Shown in pieces: positions 1 through 9,346 of a stretch of 64,000 nt of DNA (positions are counted from its first letter, which is position 1; each line of letters starts with the position of its first letter). Position numbers and translations under genes: made by a program. The notes under the pieces were generated by a model. The model was given only the letters and a program-made list of their open reading frames with translations, searched no databases and had not been told where the DNA came from. Source of the stretch: Euborellia annulipes (taxonomy: Eukaryota; Arthropoda; Insecta; Dermaptera; Anisolabididae); NCBI GenBank assembly GCA_023213315.1, contig JAKCPI010013885.1:1-64000 (forward strand). Direction: 5' to 3'.

Positions 1-112
1 ACCTTATTGAATGATATCTAATCACTCTTCATTTTCTTTAAAACACTCCGGCTTAAATCTCATCTTTTATATCTTTTTTGGAAGTATTTTCTTTCCTCAA
101 ATACATTATATA

Positions 113-148
<36 letters not shown>

Positions 149-937
149 TAAAGATATGTTTCGGGGGTTGAGTGGGGGGGGGGGCGCGCCCCTTCCCCCG
201 CAAGAACACCTTCATATCCCCCCTCACACAGAAACACACAACACAAATATTATATATATATATATATAGACTGTTCTTATAGTTAGTGTTCTTATAGATA
301 GTCTTATTATTTCAGTCGAGAAGATGTTAGGTCGAAATCACACTTCACACGCAGCTCCAAGTAAATCAGTAGATAAAGTCCCTTCCCATAACAGACCTAG
401 AATTAAAAATAAATACATCATTTAATAAAGATTTTAGACTTAAATACCGAAAATATAAGATGGTTTAAAATTAAATTAGTACTTTTTCTTTTAGTATAAA
501 AATATTAAAAGACAGTTTTCAGTAATTCGTTAAGGCTTACCTTAGTTTATATTTTAAATATTCTGCTTTTTTGTAAAATATCAGGTCTCTCCTTTTTAAA
601 TACATCATACAATATACGCATATTTAATATATATGATCGATAATGAGGTGTAGTCATTTGGAATTTGGTCGGTTCCTGGAGCTTTTTTGTTCCAGAGTAT
701 GTTGAAGTTCATTCATATCAATTCCCCTATCAAAAAAAAATGGATCGGCTGTCAATGAAGTCATGGTGTTGCTGTAGTTTCCTATTGAGACCTGTGCATA
801 GCGTGAACAGAACTATTCGTACCATTTGTCTAGCCCAATTGGGTTGTGACTTTGCTTGAGTGATCTGAATTTCCTCAGTGTACTAAAAATAGTGATGGCT
901 TTTTAGAATATGATAGGTTTTTATTTATTTCGTCAGT
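1..937. other. AT-rich DNA without a supported gene
   Basis: This stretch holds TA dinucleotide tracts (about 118-145 and 250-268) and a G/C homopolymer island near 174-200. Bases 297-470 resemble 1620-1740: both have a GAGCTCCAAG-like core followed by an ATTTAATA-rich tail. That suggests an old duplication or a pair of related minus-strand exons. No open frame here convinces me as coding. Confidence 0.5.
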
Positions 938-1113
938 CTATGATTTCCTCTGCTTGATTAGATCCTTTAAGTTTTTTTGTTTTGAAAGAAGTTTTTTAGG
1001 GTTGAATCTCGGTCGTGGTTTTGCCTTTTGCGTTCCCTCAGGGCTCTTTTTGTTTGTCTCTTGGCCTGTAAACATTCCTTGTTGAACCATAGATTGTTTG
1101 TTCGAAAATTCAT
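938..1113 (-). CDS. Possible terminal exon of an unknown minus-strand gene
   Basis: On the minus strand a good acceptor (TTTAATTTCAG, AG at 1115-1114) opens a frame of about 58 codons that stops at 938-940. The deduced peptide is hydrophilic and strongly basic at its C-terminus (QRKS end, many K/R, several Q and P). This fits an exon encoding a disordered, possibly nuclear, tail. A second candidate exon lies upstream on the same strand at 1681-1616 (acceptor TAATTTTAG, peptide starting SDFDERSLAAW). Its splice phase does not join cleanly to this one, so the gene model is incomplete. I recognise no family. It could be a chance ORF, because AT-rich introns often contain acceptor-like sites. Confidence 0.25.
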
Positions 1114-1582
1114 CTGAAATTAAAAAAAAAAAGTAATAAATTAATCTTTTAATATACATGTCTACTTTAATAAATATAAAATTATTTTTCTTCCTATGCA
1201 CTATAGATTATCTGACACATTCTTTATAGTTAAACCTCTAAAGGAATTATAATTTAAAAAATTGACTGACTTGCAAGATTTTTAATTTCTTCGAGAAATT
1301 TTGAAACAAAAATGTCATAATTTATATAGATTATTTAAACAATTAATACATTCAAAATAGTTTATTAAAATTAAAATGCAAAAAGAGATTTGATTTGAAA
1401 TAAAGAAATGATTAGAAATATGTTTTTTTTTTTTTGTTTTAAAAGTCATTTCATATTTTGATAGCAATTAATTTATTGGGACTTACCTTATTTAAATTAT
1501 ATTTTATCCATGTGTATTTTCTGGGAAACACTCGGGATTTGTAGTTAGTTCATTTTGATATACACCATAAGGAATATGATTG

Positions 1583-1618
<36 letters not shown>

Positions 1619-2953
1619 TGACCGATTGATGTTGTTTTCTCAGAGCTCCAAGCAGCAAGACTTCTTTCATCGAAATCAGATCTAAAATTAAAAAATAAAT
1701 CAATCATTTAATACAGATTTTCAACTCAAATAATAATAAAATGACTAAATATAATGAGGGATTAAAATTCATTTAAAAATAGGAAAGATAGACAAAGGTT
1801 CAATGAATTTGACAAATTCTGGCTGAATAAAAATGTTAAAAGTGATTTAAATTTGAATATTTCTAAACTAAAATAAAGCCTGGCATAAACCTAAATGTAA
1901 TTAATTATTTGTTTTGGTTAATCTCTAGAGAAAGGGTCAGATTATGTTTGCTTCCTATTCACAATCCATTATCTGACACCTTTTCTAAAATTCAACCTTT
2001 ATATGATAAAAAAATTCATTAAATATCCATTTTATAATTTGGGAATTATCAAAATAAGGAAAATATTTTAAAATAAAACGTATAATTATTTAAACAAATT
2101 ATAAAAAAAAAATGAAAAATTTTGACAAAGTCGAAGTGTGTGTGATAGTGAATGAATTAATGAAATGAATAATCTATTTAATTTATATAAATTGAATATC
2201 GAAATTAAATTGAAAACGAATATTAAATAATTAAAAGGGATGAAATATTTTAAAAAAATGAGAATAAAATTTGACAGACAGACAGAGCAAGGTTATCAAT
2301 TTGAATCACGAGTTTAGAATATTTGTATTTAATGAATTTATTGAAAATAATAATCCTGAACGAATTAAATAAATATTTAAATGCATTACTGACCTTATAA
2401 AATGGAAATAAATGAGATGAAATAAAAATAAATCGATGTCCTGACAGGCACGTGGCCAGCGGTTGGTTGGCAAGTCATGGAAGAGATAAAGAGACGACGC
2501 ATTCGCTTGGCATTTCAATGGAGTCAAAGTCAGAGCAACGGAGCTCCGAGTTTATATTACATCTATAAAAAAAAATTGAATAATAATTATAATTTCAATA
2601 AAAATAATTAAAGATAATGTTTTTTATTAATTTAAAAAAATTATTTACTTAAATATTTAATAAAAATAACAAATGCATTTTTTTTTTTTTAAATGTCAAT
2701 ATTCAAATAAAATTTTATAAACTGATATAAATTTTAAAAATTATATTTATCAATTTCAAAAATTTTATATAATGTATTTATGTATTCGTATTCAATTTAA
2801 GGAATATATTTGAAATAGAGAGAAAAATGATTTGTAAAATATCAAGTTAATAATAGCCGCCAACTTTCAAACTGTGATTTAAATCACATTTAAATGAAAT
2901 CAATTTAAGAAATAAATAAAATAAATTTAAAAAAAAATTTGAAATAAAGGTAA
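1114..2953. other. AT-rich intergenic or intronic DNA
   Basis: Contains a TA microsatellite at about 1588-1614 and the weak minus-strand exon candidate 1616-1681. A less AT-rich patch at about 2440-2550 has open frames on both strands but no convincing splice-site pair. Nothing else is supportable. Confidence 0.4.
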
Positions 2954-3600
2954 AAATCTGGTGTGACTGGTTTCTCAGCACACAACTTTCTCTTACCCTC
3001 GGTAATTAAAAGTTGTGATCTGTGCTTGTCACACCAGCTTTTTTGTGTCGAGATATATTTAGTTTCCGCCAGTATTTTAGAATTCAAGATGTAAAATTTA
3101 TAAACATGGGAAAATATTTATTTTTTGTTACCATGGCAACCATTTATCCTATCTTACCTATGAAATACAAGAGTGTGTTTCAAACAGTTTTCAGAGCGAA
3201 AGGAGAATATACATTTTAAAGAGAATGTAAAAAATAATTGATTTTTGAATTTTAATCAAAATTGTTAGAGCGAATTTTGAGAAAATCGAAAAAAAAAATT
3301 GAAAAAGTGCTTCAGTAAAGTACTAGTACTTTTTGGCCGATTTTGATTAAAAGCTTATTTTCACGTCTCAGGGGGATGTTTAACTTAAATATAAAATTTT
3401 AACCTCGTAGCTCAATTCCTTCATACTTTAAATTGAACACAAACACACAGACAGACCATGTTCCAAAAACCACTTTTTTGGATTCAGGGGACCTCAAAAC
3501 GTGTATATCCATCAAAATTTCGACATCGAATTTTTGACACGAATCCAATACATTCTTCTCTCTATATATTAACAAATACAGAAGTAAGAAGAAGTACAAC
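2954..3600 (+). repeat. Hairpin-headed dispersed element (family F1), copy 1
   Basis: Starts with the AAATCTGGTGTGAC hairpin. It carries an intact GTTACCATGGCAAC at 3127-3140 and the AGTACTAGTACTTT motif near 3318-3331. It ends in the GACCTCAAAACG...TTGACA block and a degenerate GTAAG-type tail. Short ORFs in it (for example 3022-3219 and 3458-3712) recur in other copies but share no conserved start or stop, so I treat them as non-coding. Confidence 0.85.
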
Positions 3601-3602
3601 AA

Positions 3603-4100
3603 TTTGCAAAATCTCTTCTTCTTCTTCTTCTGTCCTCGCCATTAATAATCCCGCGGTGCGGGGTCGGCGGGCGCAACAATTTGCAAAATACCAAGGTCTA
3701 ATAGCAGCTTAATTTCAAAATATACAGTATATTTTTTTTATGTCAAAAATTAAAGAATTTATTAGAGGTAGGCAGGGAGGAATTTTTTTGTATTTTACCT
3801 TTTTATTGAAGGCGTGACTTCTCTAGCTCACCGGGGTAATCCTTTCGATACCTCTTCATCTACGATGTCGGCGTGCACAGAGAGAGGTATAACTCGTACA
3901 AGTTTTATATTTAAATATATTATAAAAACGTATAAATAATATTTTATTTAAATATTCTTATTCTTTTTGTTTCCTCGCCTATTATTATTCCCGCGGTGGG
4001 GGTCGGCGGACCTTTCTCTTCTCCTCTCCCCTGTCCATTGCTGTTGACACTGACAGGTCAAGCTCGGTCATATCTATTTAAATAATAAGTGATTAATATA
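3603..4100. repeat. Dispersed repeat with CCGCGGTG...GGTCGGCGG core
   Basis: Two degenerate copies of a CT-rich repeat (TCTTCTTC..., CCTCGCC, CCCGCGGTG, GGTCGGCGG) lie at about 3615-3680 and 3965-4070. A third copy is at 26775-26870. The GC-rich core stands out from the AT-rich surroundings. The class is unknown. Confidence 0.6.
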
Positions 4101-4205
4101 CCTTAGCAAAAAACTATAATATATATATATATATACCCGTGTATATTTAACATTATATACAGGGCCGAGGGACTTGCTGGTCCCGGTGGCTATATATTAA
4201 TCGGG

Positions 4206-4400
4206 TGCCTTCCCCCTAGGCAGCGGCATAACTAACCTTTGAGGGCGGAGGGGGGGGACCAGCCATCCTCCGGGAGGGCCTGGAAAGTCCTATATTGACT
4301 TAATTTTTTTTTGGGGTTGGGGAGCTTTCTGGGGGGGGGGGGCACGAGGCTTCTGAGGGGAGGCATGTCCCTACCGGCACCCTCCTAGTTACGCCCATGA
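4206..4400. mobile_element. Degenerate MITE with CTAGTTACGCCCATG end
   Basis: A G-rich element whose right end (CTCCTAGTTACGCCCATG) matches the inverted ends at 52903-53027 and 61377-61572. Its left end near 4212 (GGCATAACTAAC) is degenerate. The interior contains G homopolymers. Confidence 0.45.
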
Positions 4401-4448
4401 AGGCGAAGCTCAACTGGGGCGCCGTTTATTGTTCGAGCTTTTTGTTTT

Positions 4449-5240
4449 TACTTTCACTTACCTCTATATATGTTAATATATATAGAGTGAAAGTATTGGA
4501 TTCATGTCAAAAATTCGATGTCGATATTTTGATGGATATACACGTTTTGAGGTCCCCTGAAACCTAAAAAGTGGTTTTTGGAACATGGTCTGTCAGTGTG
4601 TCTGTGTTCAATTTTAAGCATGAACGAATTGAGCTATGAGTTTTGTTGGATTAGCGCAATTATAATTAATATTTGAAGCGTAGGAAGATTTATTGCGGTT
4701 TTTTAACCAAGGTGTTATGGCTCAAGAAAAACAATAAAAACAATGGTTTATTGTTGTCTGCTTTATTTTAGGTCTGGCGACTGGCTAGCATCAGTTTCGG
4801 TAGTCACAACTACCATCATCAAGCCTGCAAAATATATTTTATTTTTAATTTACTTATATTATAATATTACATAAGTTTGTCATTACACTAATTGTACCTT
4901 ATGTCAATTTAATTTTTCTTGAGCCATAACACCTTGGTTAAAAAACCGCAATAAATCTTCCTACGCTTCAAATATTGAACTATGAGGTTGAAATTTTATA
5001 TTTAAGTTATGGATCCCCCCTAGGGCGTGAAAATAAGCTTATAATCAAAATCGGCCAAAGAGTACTAGTACTTTACTAATGTACTTTTTCAGTATGGATG
5101 TAGTTTTTCAGTTCATGGTAACAAAATATAAATATTTTACCATGTTTATAAATTTTACATCTTGAATTCTAATATATCGATGGAAACTAAAAAGAGAAAG
5201 TTTTGTGCTCTGCGACCAGTTACACGAGATTTTTTTGTAA
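4449..5240 (-). repeat. F1 element, reverse orientation, interrupted
   Basis: Reads in reverse: the GAAAGTATTGGATTC tail is at 4487 and the body resumes at about 4977. The hairpin end near 5200-5240 is degraded. The element is split by the foldback insertion at about 4631-4975, whose flanks read GAGCTATGAG and GAACTATGAG. The F1 copy is therefore older than the insertion. Confidence 0.8.
4668..4975. mobile_element. Foldback insertion with degenerate hammerhead-like motif
   Basis: Terminal inverted repeats of about 60 bp (AATATTTGAAGCGTAGGAAG at 4668 and its complement ending at 4975) enclose a spacer. On the minus strand at about 4822-4791 the spacer reads TTGATGA, then a perfect stem II (GGTAGT/ACTACC), then GAAAC. 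Flanking GGCT/AGCC can pair as stem I. The first core base is T instead of C, so this looks like a decayed relative of the hammerhead-bearing elements elsewhere in the window. Confidence 0.65.
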
Positions 5241-5640
5241 TTTTTCTCCAAATTTGTGATATAAAATGAATTTATTATGAAATTTCAAAAAAAAAAAAAG
5301 GAATGTACTGGTTCGGATGATTTTATTTAAGCCATTTGGTATCCAAATCAGAAAAAAAAAATACTTCCGAGGGGTAAGCATTTGGGTTGCCTAAACTCAA
5401 GGCTCTACTTTCGAGAACAACAGCATTGTATCGCCGATTTATTAGATTTAAAATAACAACTCTTTCAAGTTATTTTAATATTTTTAACTTTGCCCATCAA
5501 CCGTAGGTTGGACAGGTAAAGTTATTTTTAAATCTAAGATCACCAAACAATAGGTCTATCGGAAGAAGTATACCTGGGACGGGTATAATGGTAGAATAAT
5601 AATATAGATTATAATAGATATTAATATATGATTTTAAATT
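5241..5640. other. Repeat fragments upstream of the receptor cluster
   Basis: A SINE tail fragment (GATTTTATTTAAGCCATTTGG, 5318-5338) lies in AT-rich DNA. No gene is seen. Confidence 0.4.
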
Positions 5641-5689
5641 AATTAAGGAGGGAAAAACGATTGTCTATCAAAAGATTGATAGTTTCTAA

Positions 5690-5806
5690 GTTCTAATGGA
5701 TTTATTATCAAGGGTAATGATCAAAAACAAAAAGGAATGAATATAAAGAAAAATCTTTTAAAAAACCAGTCAAGTCACTCTAGTTGGAGTATAAAACTTG
5801 GAAGCA
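5690..5806 (+). promoter_or_regulatory. Promoter and 5' leader of IR gene 1
   Basis: An upstream module (TAATGGATTTATTATCAA..., ATGATCAAAAA) is shared with the other IR genes. ATATAAAG at 5740-5747 is a plausible TATA box. CAGTCA at 5767-5772 fits an arthropod initiator about 28 bp downstream. The same spacing is kept upstream of gene 2. A second TATA-like string (GTATAAAA, 5789-5796) lies too close to the ATG to serve as its TATA box. Confidence 0.55.
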
Positions 5807-7645
5807 ATGAATTTAATAAAAATATTTATTTATTTTATCTTACTTCATTTAACTAACGGATCTAGTGTGGATTTACCTTCCAAATGTAATTGGAATAATT
5901 TAATCATGATTATGAAGAAACATTTTAATCCAGAAAGAGAAATATTTATAGTAATCAACGGAGAATTTAAAGATCTAAACCAAATGATAAAGAATATTTA
6001 TACAAATTTCTCTAATATTTTGATGTTTAGTCATGCACGAAATTTGAAGAAAACTAGAGACACTCATAATAAAGGGCATAATGTTATATATTTTTTAGAA
6101 GAATTGGATGTTGATCATTATCTTACTAAAGATAATTATTTCATACATTTCTTGGATAGTTCCAGATTTGAAGATCTAAAATCGGTCGATAATTATTTAA
6201 ATAATTTTATCCATTTTAGATTCTTTGAAGTGATACAAAATGTATTCTTTATACAGAATCTAAGTTCATGTGAAACGGGAAATTTTAATTTATGGGTGAG
6301 ATATTATAATCAACCAGGAAAGTTTATTCCGAGTCTTGAAAAAGCTTTTTTCAATCAAAGACCGAAATTTTTAGGAATTTCCTTAATATATTTGGAAAAT
6401 TACAATGAAATATTTAGACCTGAAAAATTTAAAAGTGAAAAGTACGGAAGGGATAAAGCAATTCAGAAATATCTAGAAGATAGTTGGAAATTCACAAGAG
6501 GTAATAGCCCTATAATCTCTTTATATAATCTCAGCTTTGAGATGTTCCTTTTAGAAAGAGCGCCATATTTTCCTGATAGAAGAGACGACCCTTATGATTT
6601 AATCTCACTTTGTATGATTCTTCACAAGTCTCCATATCACCCATCATGGCAAGCTGTTCTGAGAAGTTACAATTGGACAGTCTGGTTGGGATGTGGAGTT
6701 ACTCTTGTATTCTCTGCTATTGCTTATATGATGGTCGTCAGTTATGGAACGAAATTAAATTATTTGAAGATGATTTTCGAGAGTTTTTGTAAAATGTTTA
6801 GTTTGTTTTTGACAGAACCAATTTACTGGATGAGATCAATTCAAAGTTTTCCTTTGAGGATTCTCACAGTAAGCATCATGCTAGCTTCTATTATTCTAAT
6901 AAACGGATTTCAATCAAGTCTGTACTCCTTACTTCAAGCACCTGGGAGATACCCTCCCATCACTTCTTTGAAAGAACTTTCTAAACACAATCTAACAATT
7001 CAATGTATTTATATCATACAATGTGAAAATATGTTTAGTCAACGCACGTGGTCTGAGAAGGACACGACTTTATTGAAACTTGGAAAATTATGGGATCCAA
7101 AACAAAAACAGCTGATAGCAATAGATATTCCCCAAATTTCAATACACGAAATATATGCAAATCCTAAATTAGTATTAATGATGTCCTGTGAACAAGCCAG
7201 GAGAGTGATTAAGATGGTACCAAAATATTCTGAAGATTTATACGTTTTGGAAGAAAAAATTATGATTTTTCCTTTATACATAAAAGGAGGCTTGACTTTT
7301 GGTTTTTCATATCCAGAAAAAATCAGAAGAGTTATTGCAGCTTTTTATGAGAGTGGAATAGCTCAATGGATGGAACTATCATATGAAATTGAGAAAATGT
7401 ATTCACTGTTGTGGGAAAAGAATTTAAATAGTGTAAAAGTATTTTCTATTGATGATTTACAAATTGCTTTTATTATATATGTGATTGGTAATACTTTAGC
7501 AGTTTTGATATTTATATTGGAAATTATTATTTCAATTTATCAAACTACTAAACAAGAAATTACATCCATAACATGTAAGAATATATGTGAGAGAAAAAGA
7601 AAAATGAAGTGCGTGAACCTAATTAATTATTTAAGAAGAAAATAG
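5807..7645 (+). CDS. Divergent ionotropic receptor, tandem copy 1
   Basis: Intronless gene of 612 codons from the ATG at 5807. The frame also opens with a TTG nine bases earlier, but the signal peptide begins at the ATG. The protein resembles divergent ionotropic receptors, variant ionotropic glutamate receptors used as ligand-gated cation channels in chemosensory neurons. What I see: a hydrophobic leader (residues 1-18), a long variable extracellular region with several N-glycosylation sequons, TM1 at about 289-311, a pore segment with FESFCKMFSLFLTEPIYWM, TM2 at about 351-377 followed by PGRYPPITSLKEL, an S2 region, TM3 at about 552-578, and a short lysine- and arginine-rich cytosolic tail. 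No canonical SYTANLAAFLT signature is present, which is normal for divergent IRs. Copies 2 and 3 follow in the same orientation. The ligand is unknown. The family call is by domain architecture; a subfamily cannot be given. Confidence 0.85.
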   Translation: MNLIKIFIYFILLHLTNGSSVDLPSKCNWNNLIMIMKKHFNPEREIFIVINGEFKDLNQMIKNIYTNFSNILMFSHARNLKKTRDTHNKGHNVIYFLEELDVDHYLTKDNYFIHFLDSSRFEDLKSVDNYLNNFIHFRFFEVIQNVFFIQNLSSCETGNFNLWVRYYNQPGKFIPSLEKAFFNQRPKFLGISLIYLENYNEIFRPEKFKSEKYGRDKAIQKYLEDSWKFTRGNSPIISLYNLSFEMFLLERAPYFPDRRDDPYDLISLCMILHKSPYHPSWQAVLRSYNWTVWLGCGVTLVFSAIAYMMVVSYGTKLNYLKMIFESFCKMFSLFLTEPIYWMRSIQSFPLRILTVSIMLASIILINGFQSSLYSLLQAPGRYPPITSLKELSKHNLTIQCIYIIQCENMFSQRTWSEKDTTLLKLGKLWDPKQKQLIAIDIPQISIHEIYANPKLVLMMSCEQARRVIKMVPKYSEDLYVLEEKIMIFPLYIKGGLTFGFSYPEKIRRVIAAFYESGIAQWMELSYEIEKMYSLLWEKNLNSVKVFSIDDLQIAFIIYVIGNTLAVLIFILEIIISIYQTTKQEITSITCKNICERKRKMKCVNLINYLRRK

Positions 7646-7840
7646 ACTAATTTAAAAAGGAGAAGTGAATTAATATTAAAATTTTAAAAATTCAATTTTT
7701 TTGTAAATTCGAATTTGTACGTTCAAACTACACAGATAATTTATTTATTGTAATTAAAAAGTATTTTCACTGATATTTAATGTTTGTCAATTTGGTCATT
7801 ATAAGACAAAGAAATAAAAAGAATTTTGTTAATTTGTCCT
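7646..7840. other. 3' flank of IR gene 1
   Basis: The first about 45 bases after the stop match the 3' flank of gene 2 (ACTAATTTAAAAA..GAGAAGTGAATTAATA), so the duplication unit included it. AAATAAA at 7811-7817 could be the poly(A) signal. Bases after about 7780 resemble the flank upstream of gene 3 (14380-14470). Confidence 0.5.
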
Positions 7841-8045
7841 TTTGAATTAATTGATTCTAAAACCATGTTTTTTTCCACTAATTGCTTGTTTCTGAGTTTT
7901 AATGGATTTGTTTTCAAAAGACATGATCAGAAAAATTGGATATAAAAGAAAAAAGGCCTACTCAAAGATTTTATAAGAAATAGGAACGAAATATCAGAGA
8001 TGATGCCATAACGAACTTATTAAAATTGTTTTTCATTGAGTTAGT
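7840..8045 (+). pseudogene. 5' remnant of a fourth IR gene
   Basis: This segment aligns with the region upstream of IR gene 3: TTGCTTGTT.CTGAG.TTTAATGGAT, ATCAAAAGACATGATCAG and ACTCAAAGA-TTTATA-GAAATA. It continues into an ATGATG start at 8000 followed by CTTATTAAAATTGTTT, which matches the first codons of gene 3. It keeps an ATATAAAA box at 7940-7947. Homology ends after about 20 codons, where a SINE begins near 8053. I found no receptor sequence beyond the SINE, so this is a truncated, non-functional copy. The duplication history therefore involved at least four units. Confidence 0.7.
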
Positions 8046-8052
8046 ATCTAAA

Positions 8053-8290
8053 TCCTCGGGGCTTGGTGTAGGGGTTAGCGTGCTAACCTCGTATACCAAA
8101 AGTCGCGGGTTCGATGATTTGGATACAAAATGGCTTAAATAAGAATGCCTGGACCCCCAATAGATATATTTAAACATACGAGTATCGTTTAAAGTCTTAA
8201 ATGACCTAAGTTGCCGTGTGTAGCCTGTGTGTAGTGTGTGAATATGAGTGTGAATGAGAAAAAAGTGTTTTTTTTAATAAAAAATAAATA
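8053..8290 (+). mobile_element. tRNA-derived SINE, full-length copy
   Basis: A tRNA-like head contains an A-box-like TTGGTGTAGGGGTTAG and a B-box-like GTCGCGGGTTCGA. A shared body follows (AATAAGAATGCCTGGACCCC, GACCTAAGTTGCCG), then a TG-rich segment and an A-rich tail. The copy at 47786-48062 has the same order. Pol III transcription is inferred from the boxes. It sits directly after the truncated IR copy. Confidence 0.8.
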
Positions 8291-8303
8291 AATAAAAGTG
8301 ATT

Positions 8304-8354
8304 TTAATTTCTAAAATAAATTCCTGATTCCCAAATCATAAACTCTCCACTGAT
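8304..8354 (-). CDS. Possible terminal exon joined to 8631-8695
   Basis: A minus-strand acceptor with a good pyrimidine tract (TCTAATTTTCTTTAG) opens a 16-codon frame ending in TAA at 8306-8304. It is in phase with the exon at 8695-8631, which ends in phase 0. The peptide (ISGEFMIWESG...) is unrecognised. It could be chance. Confidence 0.25.
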   Translation of the reverse strand: MSGEFMIWESGIYFRN

Positions 8355-8630
8355 CTAAAGAAAATTAGAACAGGTAGGTATGAGTTTTTTTTTTTTTTTT
8401 TAATTAAATTATGGAAAAATTTGAAAATAAATTTAAATGCAATGCACGTAGATATTAAGATCGAAAAAAAATATAAATAATAATTCCGACGGTCAGAAAT
8501 TTGTAAAAATGTTATCAAAAAATTTCAAATTAAGCGTAAAATAAAATTCGAAGTCAAATTTTCTCTTACACTTGGTACTAAGAATTAATAATATTTTGAA
8601 AAAATAAAGTGAACTAAATAATAAACTCAC

Positions 8631-8695
8631 CAAATAGCAAAGCGCATCTTTGAGTTCATCTGGGTTAATGGCAAGAAGCATCTTTGATGATATTT
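8631..8695 (-). CDS. Small internal exon candidate of an unknown gene
   Basis: A 65-bp minus-strand exon is bounded by TTTTTATTTCAG (AG at 8697-8696) and by the strong donor TTG|GTGAGT (donor G at 8630). One frame is open and reads ISSKMLLAINPDELKDALCY plus L, a coding-like amphipathic peptide. Both splice sites are close to consensus and the composition differs from the AT-rich flanks. No upstream minus-strand exon was identified, and the gene would be embedded in the plus-strand IR cluster. I recognise no family. Confidence 0.4.
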
Positions 8696-8699
8696 CTGA

Positions 8700-9260
8700 A
8701 ATAAAAAGGAAAAATTGGATTAATTAACAAATAGAGAGAAAATACTATATAAGTAAAAAAATAGAGTATTTGTTATTATGAAATACAGAAGGGCAGAGTT
8801 AGTATCTGTCGAATCCAAATAGAAAAATTATGAAGAGACTTTAATCCAGACGGAATATTTAACGACTGACATCAGTCCCCTGCTTCTTTAAATTTTAAAA
8901 ATAATTTTTAGACATTGTTTGACACGGGCTCTTCACCAAATAATTTTACTTTTTTTGTACTGATGATAACCAGGCGTGATGCTGGACGAAATATCTACTA
9001 ATTAAAGATGATGTGTCTCGTCTCTTTTTATTCTTCAATTACTATTTTTTTTTAAAGTTCATTAATCGGCTCATTAGATTAAAAAAAAAAAATATTAAAA
9101 CAACTTGCATGAATGGTTTTAATATTTTTTTTTAAATCTAATAAAAAGATTACCGAACTTTACTGAAAGTGCACGACTCGCAGAGGGTGTGACACGTTGT
9201 TTTGTTGCAAATTGTTTTAAATGTATAAAAATCGCTCTATGAACATAGCCTAAGATAAAA
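8700..9260. other. AT-rich spacer
   Basis: Contains an imperfect inverted repeat (about 9060-9150; a TCTAATAAAAAGATTACCGAACTT arm is mirrored by its complement). No gene is seen. Confidence 0.4.
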
Positions 9261-9267
9261 ATAAATT

Positions 9268-9346
9268 TTACAAAATCTCGATATCGAATTTTTGATATGA
9301 ATGCAATACTTTCTATTTATTAAAATATATAGGCAAGAGAAAATAA
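9268..9346 (+). repeat. F1 element, tail fragment
   Basis: Only the last about 80 bp of F1 remains: ATCTCGATATCGAATTTTTG, then ...CAATACTTTCTA...GCAAGAGAAAATAAAA. Confidence 0.75.

Noticed and set aside
3022..3712. Short ORFs with a recurring RKPLFWIQGTSK-like peptide in many F1 copies
   Set aside because: The frame reads through a highly conserved DNA block, but starts, stops and surrounding residues are not kept, and both strands give equally long frames. A conserved DNA element explains it better than a peptide.
5789..5796. GTATAAAA as TATA box of IR gene 1
   Set aside because: It is only about 10 bp upstream of the ATG that begins the signal peptide, so transcription would start inside the coding region. 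ATATAAAG at 5740 fits better.
8060..8115. Possible tRNA gene
   Set aside because: A- and B-box-like motifs are present, but the acceptor and anticodon stems do not pair, and the same sequence continues into a shared SINE body at 47786.
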